Shown: in pieces, positions 47,752 to 56,611 of the stretch | Layout of the letters: every line of letters begins with the position of its first letter | How positions within the stretch are numbered: position 1 is the stretch's first letter | From: Salticus scenicus | Lineage: Eukaryota; Arthropoda; Arachnida; Araneae; Salticidae | Reading direction: 5' to 3' | DNA: 64,000 nucleotides | Assembly (NCBI GenBank): GCA_963930645.1 | Contig: CAWVNO010002578.1 | Span: 750,388 to 814,387, forward strand | Made by a program: the position numbers and the translations under genes | Notes under the pieces: generated by a model | What the model was told of the DNA's origin: nothing | What the model saw: only the letters and a program-made list of their open reading frames with translations | The model's database searches: none

Positions 47752-47813
<62 letters not shown>
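47578..47813 (-). promoter_or_regulatory. Promoter region and A/T block 27
   Basis: TTATATAG near 47610-47618, TCATATATATAAGC near 47648-47661 and TCATATATATAGCTGAGCC near 47723-47741 give multiple TATA elements. The block has A run 47752-47779 and T run 47780-47813. GTATCGAGA and ATTGTATAAA segments resemble the module leader. Confidence 0.65.
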
Positions 47814-47816
<3 letters not shown>

Positions 47817-48324
47817 GTTGGTTGGTTGGTTGGTTTATGTAATTAGTTTCTAAAGTTATATTTCTCAGTTGGCTGCTAAAGTTATATTTCTTTAGCCAAT
47901 CATTATAGATGGCGCTGCAGTCTATATATATATATATATATATAGTATATATATAGTATATCTATTAGGGTGGGTGGGAGTGGAATTTATTTCTTCTACT
48001 GTACGGTCATGCATAAACTCGCTCCTGACCCATTTCCTTTAAAATAGGATAAAATAGCGTTATTTATACAATATTGGCTTTGAAAACAAGATATTTATAG
48101 ATTTTTGCCTGACAAATGACAAGATATTGCAGGTTTTCATGAAATCAGAATAAATCATGGGCTCTTATAGAAAAATCTAACTATCTAGAGTCGGTCAATG
48201 TACATCTTACTGAAAACACATTACGAGACATAGTGACTAAACGACTGTTGCTGGCGAGACACAATGAGGGTGTAGTCACGTTACCCACAGTTAATATAGA
48301 CAAGTTTCAAGGGTGGGCGTGGAA

Positions 48325-48327
<3 letters not shown>
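47814..48327 (-). repeat. R1 element, copy 5 (full length)
   Basis: TTGGTTGGTTGG, GGCTGCTAAAGTTATATTTC, GATGGCGCTGCAGTC, TATATA cluster, GGGTGGGTGGGAGTGG, the conserved body, and the right-hand leftward promoter (AGACACAATGAGGGTG leader, TTAATATAGACAAG, GGGTGGGCGTGG). A/T blocks bound both sides. There is no credible ORF. Confidence 0.8.
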
Positions 48328-48363
<36 letters not shown>

Positions 48364-48380
48364 TTTTTTTTTTTTTTTTT
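48328..48380. repeat. A/T palindromic block 28
   Basis: A run 48328-48359, T run 48360-48380. It is followed by GTGGGTGGGGCATTTTCTAAGCACTC at the 3' end of LEF-9. Confidence 0.85.
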
Positions 48381-48433
48381 CTCAAATGTGGGTGGGGCAT
48401 TTTCTAAGCACTCAAATGTTTGTCCCTGTTTTA

Positions 48434-50011
48434 TTACGACATAGATGCCAACTGAAAATTTTTTTCGACCAGTACCTGATTCAATATATAGTTAAAAGTT
48501 TCTTCTGACATGGCGTCTGTATAATGAATCGCATCCGCCACGTCCTGTTCTACGACTCGATTATTTCCGTCAATGACGCGACCCAAATAATCTATAACTA
48601 AACCTTGCAGGTTAAATATAATTTTATTGTGACCGTATCCCGGTTGCCAAATTTTTGAAGTCTGCCAAAGAGCTACATGAGAGGTTTTTGCATGAGCGAT
48701 TGCCTCTATGGGTGTCAACCCTGACCAAAATGAATTTTTTATTTTTACATCCCCTTGCATACCTATTTCTCCAAACATTTGTTTTAAAATCTCAAAATTT
48801 CCTTTAGCGTTTGCTAATATTTGGGTCACTAAGCAACCTTTACCTTGTTGGACGTCACCTCGTTTTTTATAAGTATCGATCAACCATTCCATTTCTTCTA
48901 AAGTCAGCGAAAATATTTTTTCGTTTTCGAATTTATAGAGATAAAATTTTCTCATATCGTCAAATGCCTGAAAAGTTCTTTTCGATCCATAAATTTCATA
49001 TATTACTTTAAATGTTTTTTTCAAATCGTTTTCTTTATAGGGTAAAAAATTAATTTCGTCTTTAAATAAATAGTAAGCGACTAGCATATCTTGACACGGA
49101 CTCAACTTCATATCCATGACCGAACTACCCATTTCCCATTCTGGATTTAATAAAATCATACATTCCGCTTGAGACAGGGCGCTATAAAACAAATAAATGT
49201 TGACTTCATCGCCATCAAAATCTCCATTGATAGACGACAAAATTTCTAACGGTATGCCAAAGCAATCGTAGGTCCATGCGGGACCTTCTACAGGTACTTG
49301 TAAAGCCACAAAATTTTCAGGTTGTAGAGACGGCATTCTATTCAATAGCACCCATTTACCCTTCAAACCAAATTTTTTTACGATGAACTCTGGCATATGT
49401 ATTTCGTTAGGTCTCAGGGTTGCGTCTGGAACAATCATACCTCTCATGGAATAAGAACATCTTTTACCGAACGCTACTTGACGAATAAATGTAGCTTTGC
49501 CGCAAGACCGCGAATCCAAACTGCCGTAATTTAAAGGCGCTTCCTGTATCTGTTTATAAAAAGTGACAGATTTGGAAGAAGGCTGTATGGTTTTCGTACG
49601 ACTCGTTATAGGCTCTCCCAACACGAAACGCATGACTTTATCGTAAACGAGAGTGGTTGTCAACTGCCAATAAATTGGATCTGGTAAAACTAAAAATTCC
49701 TGTTTGCATTGAATGCCTGCATTATTCATCATGCGTTTATGTTGGGGTAATACGAAAATATATCCTGGAGTAGGTATCGCTATAGACTGAAGAGGATAAC
49801 AGGTAAGCTCGTCGTTGAAATAAAACTGACTGCAACACATATTGAAATTTCTAGATCCGAATTCGATTTTTTTCTTACATTTTAGACATTCAGAGGCGAA
49901 CGCGTTTTTCTTGCGCCAAGCTCGTAATATTATAAGTAACTCTTGCGGCTCGATTCGTAGAGTACATTTATTCAATTTCAACATCGAAATACGGTATCGG
50001 CTTACAGACAT
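48434..50011 (-). CDS. lef-9: LEF-9-type RNA polymerase large subunit
   Basis: The catalytic metal-binding loop NGDFDGDEVNIY (near residue 265) carries the three aspartates typical of the largest subunit of multi-subunit RNA polymerases. RMPSLQPENF and KKFGLKGKW lie upstream in the usual order. A trigger-like region and a CLKCKKK zinc pair near the N-terminus are also present. In baculoviruses LEF-9 is part of the virus-encoded polymerase for late genes. The 525-aa length agrees. The NGDFDGD form is closer to cellular enzymes than to the baculovirus variant. It is divergent from the gene at 50035 with 23 bp between starts. Confidence 0.87.
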   Translation of the reverse strand: MSVSRYRISMLKLNKCTLRIEPQELLIILRAWRKKNAFASECLKCKKKIEFGSRNFNMCCSQFYFNDELTCYPLQSIAIPTPGYIFVLPQHKRMMNNAGIQCKQEFLVLPDPIYWQLTTTLVYDKVMRFVLGEPITSRTKTIQPSSKSVTFYKQIQEAPLNYGSLDSRSCGKATFIRQVAFGKRCSYSMRGMIVPDATLRPNEIHMPEFIVKKFGLKGKWVLLNRMPSLQPENFVALQVPVEGPAWTYDCFGIPLEILSSINGDFDGDEVNIYLFYSALSQAECMILLNPEWEMGSSVMDMKLSPCQDMLVAYYLFKDEINFLPYKENDLKKTFKVIYEIYGSKRTFQAFDDMRKFYLYKFENEKIFSLTLEEMEWLIDTYKKRGDVQQGKGCLVTQILANAKGNFEILKQMFGEIGMQGDVKIKNSFWSGLTPIEAIAHAKTSHVALWQTSKIWQPGYGHNKIIFNLQGLVIDYLGRVIDGNNRVVEQDVADAIHYTDAMSEETFNYILNQVLVEKNFQLASMS

Positions 50012-50034
50012 GTTATAACAAAGTTGAATGAACG

Positions 50035-50622
50035 ATGTATCCGAGAAAACTAAACGGTGACGAGTACTATCCCAATGACAAATTCCTTACCGATAAATAT
50101 GGTAAGGAAATTTACGCACGCGATCGAAAAGGTAACGAAATCTATCCAAAGTCAAAGCAAATTCTTTTTGCAAGAGACGCGTCTGGTATATATTATTATG
50201 CTAAAGACAAAAACGGAGACGAATATTATCCTTTAAAACGAAATAAATCAGTCTTAATAGAAGATCACTATAATCAAAATGTACAATTCGCTCTTTATTC
50301 AGATGGTACTCAAAGATATCCAGTCGATTCTACTGGAAACGAGTATTATTTGTTAGATGACCAAAATCCTTACTTAATGCGAAAAAGGGACGGAGATGTG
50401 TACTATGCCAAAAGTCATAAAGGTCATCCTATGATTCCTTGGAATCATATGGACAAATTCGTACAAAACGAACCTTTCGTTTATTTGAAAGATTCGGGTG
50501 GTAATTTAGTTTATTTAAAAGAATCAACGCTGCCTCCAACCTTACATGCTATAATTCGATGCATATGCAAAGTAAGTGTTATTTGTCCAAAGTACGAAGG
50601 GTGTATTACAAAATGTTACTGA
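50035..50622 (+). CDS. Tyr-rich repeat protein (195 aa)
   Basis: Seven or more short repeats follow the pattern Y-x-KD-x-x-GNE-YYP (for example YAKDKNGDEYYP). Related repeats are in the genes at 37594 and 56727. The C-terminus has a Cys-rich segment (CICKVSVICPKYEGC). There is no clear signal peptide. It shares a 23-bp divergent start region with LEF-9. The function is unknown; repeats with alternating aromatic and acidic residues suggest a structural or surface role. Confidence 0.75.
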   Translation: MYPRKLNGDEYYPNDKFLTDKYGKEIYARDRKGNEIYPKSKQILFARDASGIYYYAKDKNGDEYYPLKRNKSVLIEDHYNQNVQFALYSDGTQRYPVDSTGNEYYLLDDQNPYLMRKRDGDVYYAKSHKGHPMIPWNHMDKFVQNEPFVYLKDSGGNLVYLKESTLPPTLHAIIRCICKVSVICPKYEGCITKCY

Positions 50623-50629
50623 CCCAATG

Positions 50630-50705
50630 ATGCTGGAAGAGGTTCAAACAGAATGATGGCGTTGGTACACTAACTACCCTATATATATAGCCGAGCCACA
50701 CCCAC

Positions 50706-50745
<40 letters not shown>

Positions 50746-50766
50746 TTTTTTTTTTTTTTTTTTTTT
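50630..50766 (-). promoter_or_regulatory. Orphan leftward promoter module and A/T block 29
   Basis: The module at 50632-50708 is nearly identical to that at 45849-45926 (TGGAAGAGGTTCAAACAGAA leader, TATATATAGCCGAGCC). A run 50709-50740, T run 50741-50766. It points leftward into the end of a rightward gene, so it would make antisense RNA. Confidence 0.65.
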
Positions 50767-50867
50767 CAAGGTTGTTTACAATTAGTTAATATTTTTGGTT
50801 GATAAATTCTGATGAGTCGTTGAAGCATTTCAAAAATTATTGTAGAGTTGCAGTATTACATCAAATT

Positions 50868-51419
50868 TTAACTACTATTATTTATTGGCATAAACGGATT
50901 TAGTTTACGTATATAAATGTCATCAACTATATCCTCACATGCGCCTTCTAAAAATTTAATCATTATTTGAGATGTAATTTCAAAAATTTTATCAGGACTA
51001 TGTAATACAGTCATGCATTTGGCCGCATACATCCCAGTATAGATAAGGCATTCTAATACCCATGGTTGATAACTTTCTGAACAATTCGGATTCCGATTGA
51101 AAATTTTATCCTTTAAAACATGAGAGACTCTTGGAAAATGTTTTTGCTTGATCTTATGCATTAATTTCGTCTTTAAAATAGGGCCGACGTCAGACATATT
51201 TTTAGGATTTGTAACTTTACCAATGCCAGGATACGTAGTAAAGTATTCATATAATATATTCTGAATAGACTGGGACATGGCACATATTTTTCCATCAAAA
51301 TTTGGCTCATCATCTATAAATGTGTAATTTTGTAATTTCCAGTTAGCCATATAAATAGAGTCTTGAAGAAGGTATAGTAAGGCTTTTTCCGCGTCTTCGG
51401 CAGCGTAGTATTCAATCAT
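50868..51419 (-). CDS. Candidate divergent Bcl-2-like protein (183 aa)
   Basis: The C-terminal half aligns loosely with the Bcl-2-like protein at 61081-61563: W-LECLIYTGMYAAKCM against KILKYLAVVGDVTAKCL, followed by KIFEI-SQIMIKF. The BH1 glycine position is kept, but the BH2 tryptophan/glycine motif is absent. It has no clear C-terminal anchor. A TATAAATACC box (about 51473-51486) lies upstream. The link is plausible but weak. Confidence 0.55.
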   Translation of the reverse strand: MIEYYAAEDAEKALLYLLQDSIYMANWKLQNYTFIDDEPNFDGKICAMSQSIQNILYEYFTTYPGIGKVTNPKNMSDVGPILKTKLMHKIKQKHFPRVSHVLKDKIFNRNPNCSESYQPWVLECLIYTGMYAAKCMTVLHSPDKIFEITSQIMIKFLEGACEDIVDDIYIRKLNPFMPINNSS

Positions 51420-51469
51420 GTCTGGATTGTAGTAAGTTGTTTAAAAAATGTTTGATGATGAGGATTGTA

Positions 51470-51506
51470 GCTGGTATTTATAAGCCTAATATACCCCCCC
51501 CCCCCC

Positions 51507-51554
<48 letters not shown>

Positions 51555-51575
51555 TTTTTTTTTTTTTTTTTTTTT
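51470..51575 (-). promoter_or_regulatory. TATA promoter, C run and A/T block 30
   Basis: TATAAATACC (leftward; 51473-51486), then a run of about 15 C residues (51494-51508), A run 51510-51550 and T run 51551-51575. Confidence 0.6.
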
Positions 51576-51581
51576 AAACAT

Positions 51582-51821
51582 CTATTTTATTTTCCATAGT
51601 GGTGGATTACTCTCAGTTTTTATAACTAAGTAACATCTTTGCATATTATATAAACATATGTTTGCCGTTCTTTTATCACATCCAATAGATTCACAAATTT
51701 CTTTAATAGAACGGGCACTATGAGGTTGTAAAGCTAAATACTTGAGAATTTTATGTTGAATTACTTCATCAGCCATCTCAAATAATACAGTATGGCGATC
51801 AATGTTAAATTTCTCAAACAA
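51582..51821 (-). CDS. Stand-alone Z-alpha (Z-DNA/Z-RNA-binding) protein
   Basis: The 79-aa protein consists almost only of a winged-helix Z-alpha domain. After the first helix (QHKILKYLAL) comes the recognition-helix pattern CDKRTANICLYNM, with the conserved Asn and Tyr spaced as in ADAR1 and poxvirus E3. NPPLWKI then forms the wing with the PP-x-W signature. Known viral Z-alpha proteins bind left-handed nucleic acid and block its sensing. The start may be 51821 or 51776 (MADEV). TATATATAG near 51831-51838 precedes it. Confidence 0.85.
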   Translation of the reverse strand: MFEKFNIDRHTVLFEMADEVIQHKILKYLALQPHSARSIKEICESIGCDKRTANICLYNMQRCYLVIKTESNPPLWKIK

Positions 51822-51961
51822 GCTTTAGTATATATAGGTTTAAATTAAAGATATGACCGTTGCTGGCAAAGATTAAGATAGAATGATGAGATGGCATTTC
51901 AACAATCCTATATATAGATGAGCCACGCCCACTCTTGAAAATTTTTTTTTTTTTTTTTTTT
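51822..51961 (-). promoter_or_regulatory. TATA promoters before the Z-alpha gene
   Basis: TATATATAG lies near 51831-51838 and a second CTATATATAGATGAGCCACG module near 51908-51928, before a short A and a T run (51942-51961). The second module has the usual leader (CGTTGCTGGC, AGATAGAATGATGAG). Confidence 0.65.
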
Positions 51962-51969
51962 AGACTGAT

Positions 51970-52120
51970 ACGTTAGTTTTTTTGCCATAGAAATATTTTT
52001 TATAAATTTCTGAATCCAACATGTGTTTTAAAATTGGGTTGTAAAAATAATATTTTTAGGATAAGTAAGGGTTATTCGAGATTGTAAAAATTTATCGTTG
52101 TAAAATATCCAAGGCGACTT
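51970..52120 (-). pseudogene. Inverted remnant of the 54272 gene 5' end
   Basis: This stretch is the degenerate reverse complement of the first ~50 codons of the gene at 54272-54745 (for example AAGACTTGTTC/GTCGCC, TTACAACGATAAATTTTTAC, ATTCAGAAATTTATAAA). It belongs to the left arm of the inverted duplication. Confidence 0.7.
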
Positions 52121-52155
52121 AAACAAGACTTTCGAGCTTATTTTAAACAAAGGAT

Positions 52156-53194
52156 ATGGATGATACGGCGATACAAGAAACCATATCTAAGATGGCTGCA
52201 GAGGCTGCCGAAATGACAAAACAATTTAAACGATATACAGGTGAGAAGTATGTTGATGTTGTACTAGATACTGTAGTTTTCATTCCTGATGGACATATAA
52301 AAAATTTACAGCACTATTATACAGCTATAATTTATAATTTATATAAACTAAGAAATTCCATACCAGAAAAACTACCAGACTTTGAGCAGAAAAAAATTAA
52401 TATTAAACATAAAATATATAATCACATTACGGCAAATGTGGATTTTATAAATAATAGGTATATGAATCCGTTTAAAGACAATGAATTTCGTAGTTTTAAA
52501 AAGGGGGTTAAGAATATATCAGCAGTTGTGAAAGGATATGTAGAGGATTTATTTAAAGATGACCATGAGAGAGATACGCCAACCAATTTAGCCTCGAAAG
52601 AAAAATCAGAAATCGAGCCAGACTCAACTACTGAAAACGTCTTAAATAACGTACTATCTCAAGTAATAGATCCGGTATCCAACCAAGAAGTATCAGATTC
52701 GACAATCACTGGACCCTTAGTAACCTCTAAACCTTTGGATCCTTCTACACCCGTAGAACCCTTGAATCCTCCTACACCCGTAGAACCCTTGAATCCTCCT
52801 GCAGCTCCACAACACTCTAAAACCTTGGTCCCCCCTGCAGCCCCACAAGAAACATTTATTGATAATACGAAGAATAAATATTATAGTTTACTTAGAAAGG
52901 GCGATGCAACAAATCCAAATACAAGATTAGCCTATCATTATTTAAATAATCGAGATCATCTTCAAGCAATGCAAAGAATTTCAAATCTCATCGAATTGTA
53001 TATGGGCAAAGAAAAGGAATTTGCAACAGTCACCATTAATGACGACGAAACATATACTGTAAATCATCATTATTTGCAGAAACATAAAAGAAATACTGCC
53101 AAAGAACATGCGCTTGTAGGAAAACATTTAAATGTTTATGAAATGAAAGCTTATAAATCAATAAAAAAGAGGAAATTAGAAGCAGCTGAAATGG

Positions 53195-53202
<8 letters not shown>
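52156..53202 (+). CDS. Inverted-pair protein, intact copy (348 aa)
   Basis: It has an N-terminal helical domain, a central Pro-rich repeat segment (PVEPLNPPTPVEPLNPP) and a C-terminal domain of about 110 residues (KYYSLLRKGDATNPNTRL ... KSIKKRKL). The C-terminal domain is nearly identical to that at 53285-53707. ACAAAGG lies before the ATG. The TAA stop at 53200-53202 uses the first A residues of A/T block 32. The function is unknown. The copy on the other strand has a stop codon in the middle. Confidence 0.8.

Positions 53203-53268
<66 letters not shown>
53202..53268. repeat. A/T block 32, centre of the inverted duplication
   Basis: A run 53202-53236, T run 53237-53268. It is the axis of a palindrome whose arms extend to about 51970 and 54440. 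Confidence 0.9.
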
Positions 53269-53270
<2 letters not shown>

Positions 53271-53284
53271 GGCTGGTTAGTTTT

Positions 53285-53788
53285 TTACACATCCATTTCA
53301 GCTGCTTCTTCTAATTTCCTCTTTTTTATTGATTTATAAGCTTTCATTTCATAAACATTTAAATGTTTTCCTACAAGCGCATGTTCTTTGGCAGTATTTC
53401 TTTTATGTTTCTGCAAATAATGATGATTTACAGTATATGTTTCGTCGTCATTAATGGTGACTGTTGCAAATTCCTTTTCTTTGCCCATATACAATTCGAT
53501 AAGGTTTGAAATTCTTTGCATAGTTTGAAGATGATCTCGATTACTTAAATAATGATAGGCCAATCTCGTATTTGGATTTGTTGCATCACCCTTTCTAAGT
53601 AAACCATAATATTTATCCTTCATAGTATCAATATATATTTCTTGTGGGGCTGTAACTTGTGAGGGTGTGAATTTTATTACTGGTGTTGTTGGGCTTCGTT
53701 TATTCAATGGGGCTTTACTTTCTGACGCTGGGGTGTTTAATGTATCTTGGGAATCGTCTGGTTGTCCAGAAGAGCTTACTATATTACT
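53285..53788 (-). pseudogene. C-terminal part of the second inverted copy
   Basis: In the same frame as the gene at 53789-54247, following its TAA, this encodes a Ser/Asp-rich linker and then the conserved C-terminal domain (KYYGLLRKGDATNPNTRL ... KSIKKRKLEEAAEMDV). A strong ATG is lacking near its beginning. The conserved domain has changed little, so the stop may be recent. Confidence 0.75.
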
Positions 53789-54247
53789 TTAATAAGCATT
53801 TTCTGATGCGGAAAAATTGAATGGATACTCATATTGCTCAGTATCGCCGAATAGTTCATTTACAAATTTCCTCACATCCGGTGTGATATCCGTTTTATTT
53901 TTATCAGTATAAATCCAGTTTGTGCCAAACGGATTTTCAAACGCTCCATGTGCTGAAGCGTAATTTTTTAAAACGTATTCAGTTATTTTAGATTTAACTA
54001 ATTTTTTTGTATTCTCAAAGTTTGGGATTTTACTTAGTAGCTGTCCCGTCTCAGTATAAAAGTTCTCAAGTATAGCTTTATAATAATCCTCTAAACGATC
54101 TGGTGCGTATGCATCAGGAATTAATAACACATTGTATGACAAAATATCAATATGCTTGTTACCTGAATATTGTTTGAATGTTTCTGTCATTTTGACTGCC
54201 TCTGCAGCCACCGTAGCTATACGTAGGGTTTTTTCTATTTCCGCCAT
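53789..54247 (-). CDS. N-terminal part of the second inverted copy (152 aa)
   Basis: The N-terminal domain aligns with that of the 52156 gene (AAEAVKMTETFKQYSGNKHIDI against AAEAAEMTKQFKRYTGEKYVDV; YYKAIL-NFY; NPF at the end) and is more diverged than the C-terminal domain. It ends in TAA (53789-53791); the rest follows in frame. An ACAAAGG lies upstream of the ATG. The gene is head-to-head with the gene at 54272 (24-bp gap). Confidence 0.7.
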   Translation of the reverse strand: MAEIEKTLRIATVAAEAVKMTETFKQYSGNKHIDILSYNVLLIPDAYAPDRLEDYYKAILENFYTETGQLLSKIPNFENTKKLVKSKITEYVLKNYASAHGAFENPFGTNWIYTDKNKTDITPDVRKFVNELFGDTEQYEYPFNFSASENAY

Positions 54248-54271
54248 ATCCTTTGTTTAAAATAAGTTCGA

Positions 54272-54745
54272 ATGTCTCTAGAACAAGTCTTGTTTAAGTC
54301 GCCTTGGATACCTTACAACGATAAATTTTTACAATCTCGAATAACTATTACCTATCCCGAAAATATTATTTTTACAACTCAATTTTTAAAACACATGCTG
54401 GATTCAGAAATTTATAAAAAATATTCTTATGCCGAAAAACCTAACGTATCAGCCTTTCAAAGTGTAGATTGGAATAATGCCATTATAGTTTTCAACGACG
54501 AATTACATTTGGTTTTGGCACCGGATCCCGTTCATCAACTCGTCCGCTTAGAACGTCGATTACAATACGAAGAAGCCGCAAACAATATTTTTGGACCTTT
54601 TAGATTTTTTCCATTTTTCGAATCGTTTAACAAGAACGGAATTAAAATATTTACACTTGTATTTTTCTTCGTTTTGTACTGGTCATTTTCATTAAAGAAC
54701 AAGTTTCGTTTTTTGTCTCTATCCAATAAGCCTTCAAACGCCTGA
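54272..54745 (+). CDS. C-terminally anchored protein (157 aa)
   Basis: It has a cytosolic-looking N-terminal domain of 120 residues and a C-terminal membrane span (IKIFTLVFFFVLYWSF) with a short basic tail. Its last 95 bp overlap the end of the XRN1-like gene on the other strand. The 5' part is duplicated, in degenerate form, at 51970-52120. It may be an envelope or entry protein, but no family is recognised. Confidence 0.7.
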   Translation: MSLEQVLFKSPWIPYNDKFLQSRITITYPENIIFTTQFLKHMLDSEIYKKYSYAEKPNVSAFQSVDWNNAIIVFNDELHLVLAPDPVHQLVRLERRLQYEEAANNIFGPFRFFPFFESFNKNGIKIFTLVFFFVLYWSFSLKNKFRFLSLSNKPSNA

Positions 54746-55841
54746 CGAGATCTTCCGAATCCACAAAGACGTGACGCTCAGCATCAGGTACGGGTTGAGT
54801 AACCGTATTCTCGTAACCTTCTTTCGCTTTACGATACATTTCTTTAGAAAAGCGTATGTTAGACAGCCCTGTCAGTAACTGATTCCGATCAAAAGTGTCA
54901 AATAAATGATTTTGCAAAAATTGTTGTTTGAATGAACGTGAAGTGTAATAATCTAATACCCAAAAATAGATCGTCCAAAACCAAACTACCAACTTATCGT
55001 CTAGAAACTCAACTTCTGTAAAATGAAGATGTTTTCGCATTTCCTTAATAAAAGACGCTATTATTGTGGGGGTATCGTAGTCTTCGTCTATAGCCATTAA
55101 GCAGTTGTGGATGGCTGGCGGATTTGTAGAAGAAATTGCCGTTAAAGGAGGTATGAAATCATTTCCAAATAAGAAAGAGGCATCTGTTAAACGTTTGATT
55201 GGATAGCTTTTTTCAATATTTTTTACTAAGCTATTAATATTATAAAATTGATTATATCGAAAAATTTGAATCGATTCGTATCTATTTAAACGTAATAGAG
55301 ACAAAATGAAGACATCTTGATCAATGCTGACCACAATTGGATTTTTACATTTTCCCAGAGATTCGGCTACATGAAATATTTTATGTTCGCCCTCGCCAGG
55401 AACGTTACAACCACACAATAGGACTTGCATGTCGCGATTGAATGTTTTCAAATTTTCCAGGATGTATATTTGTACACGTGTCGTCAGTTTATTGTTTCCG
55501 AATAAAATATATCTATAGAAGCTTTTTTTCGTCTCTTTGGATCGAGAACGGCGTTTTCGTTGCGTGGCCCATTTCATTGGTAAACCTTCGCCGTCAAATG
55601 ATAAAACAAACGTGACATAATCCAAGGTAAGGGATAAAAAAGTTTTAAAACACGTTTTTATTTGATCCCAAACGGATTCGCAAATTTCTTGAAAAATTTT
55701 TTCTTCCTCAATTTCAAGACATTGCTCGATAGCCACATACAAATAACTTTGGCAGTCTATGAGTACGGAATCGAAATTAGCTGGTAATTTAGAGGGTGAC
55801 GATATTAACTGGATAAGTTTACAAAAATTAGTAATACCCAT
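54651..55841 (-). CDS. XRN1-like 5'-3' exoribonuclease
   Basis: The N-terminus MGITNFCKL matches the conserved MG-P--(F/Y)-L start. SFDGEGLPMKWATQRKRR matches the FDG-x-P--K--QQR-RR segment. NVPGEGEHKI, SIDQDVFILSLL and LFGNDFIPP supply the acidic residues of the XRN catalytic core. At 396 aa it carries only the catalytic nuclease region, lacking the additional domains of cellular XRN1 (over 1000 aa). Viral enzymes of this kind could degrade decapped host or viral mRNA; the role is inferred. A C-terminal basic stretch (TKRRKIQV) could be a nuclear signal. Confidence 0.85.
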   Translation of the reverse strand: MGITNFCKLIQLISSPSKLPANFDSVLIDCQSYLYVAIEQCLEIEEEKIFQEICESVWDQIKTCFKTFLSLTLDYVTFVLSFDGEGLPMKWATQRKRRSRSKETKKSFYRYILFGNNKLTTRVQIYILENLKTFNRDMQVLLCGCNVPGEGEHKIFHVAESLGKCKNPIVVSIDQDVFILSLLRLNRYESIQIFRYNQFYNINSLVKNIEKSYPIKRLTDASFLFGNDFIPPLTAISSTNPPAIHNCLMAIDEDYDTPTIIASFIKEMRKHLHFTEVEFLDDKLVVWFWTIYFWVLDYYTSRSFKQQFLQNHLFDTFDRNQLLTGLSNIRFSKEMYRKAKEGYENTVTQPVPDAERHVFVDSEDLVRRLKAYWIETKNETCSLMKMTSTKRRKIQV

Positions 55842-55859
55842 TCCGTTATAAATATCGAA

Positions 55860-55968
55860 CTTTATATAACCTTCTTGAAAAAATCTAAGTCTGTTGCTAG
55901 AAGGTGTCGAGACAAACTGACTGTATGGGTACGCTCGCAGTCATATATATAGCTGAGCCACACCCACT

Positions 55969-56038
<70 letters not shown>
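55860..56038 (-). promoter_or_regulatory. Promoter module and A/T block 33
   Basis: TATATAAAG (leftward, near 55862) and a distal TCATATATATAGCTGAGCC module (about 55942-55960) with GTGTCGAGACAAACTG leader. A run 55970-56002, T run 56003-56038. Confidence 0.7.
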
Positions 56039-56042
<4 letters not shown>

Positions 56043-56555
56043 GTAGGTTGGTTGGTTGATGAAGTTAAGTTGGTTTCTAAAGTTATATTTCTCAGTTGGC
56101 CGCTAAAATTATATTTCTCAGTTGGCTGTTAAAGTTATATTTCTTTATCCATTCATTGTAGATGGCGCTGCAATCTATATATATAGTATATATATAGTAT
56201 ATCTATTAGGGTGGGTGGGAGTGGAATTTATTTCTTCTACTGTAAGGCCATGCATAAAATCGTTCCTGACCCATTTCCTTAAAAATAGGATGCGTAATTT
56301 ATGCAATATTGGCTTTCAAAACATAATTTTATAGACTTTTGTCTGACTAATGACAAGATATTGCAGGTTTTCATGAAATCATGAGCTTTTATAGAAAAAT
56401 CTAACTATCTAGAGTCAGTCAATGTACATCTTACTGAAAACACATTACGAGACAGAATGGCTAGACGACCGTTGCTGGCAAATGTCGGGACACAATGAGG
56501 GTGTAGTCATGTTAGCCATAGTATATATAGACAAATTTCAAAAGTGGGCGTGGCA

Positions 56556-56556
<1 letters not shown>
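56039..56556 (-). repeat. R1 element, copy 6 (full length)
   Basis: AGGTTGGTTGGTTG, CTCAGTTGGC(C/T)G(C/T)TAAA repeats, GATGGCGCTGCAATC, TATATAGTATATATATAG, GGGTGGGTGGGAGTGG, the conserved body, then the GGGACACAATGAGGGTG leader, TATATATAG and GTGGGCGTGGC at the right end. Bounded by A/T blocks 33 and 34. There is no credible ORF. Confidence 0.8.
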
Positions 56557-56590
<34 letters not shown>

Positions 56591-56611
56591 TTTTTTTTTT
56601 TTTTTTTTTTT
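56557..56611. repeat. A/T palindromic block 34
   Basis: A run 56557-56586, T run 56587-56611, followed by ACAGCTGGTTGGTTGG. Confidence 0.85.
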
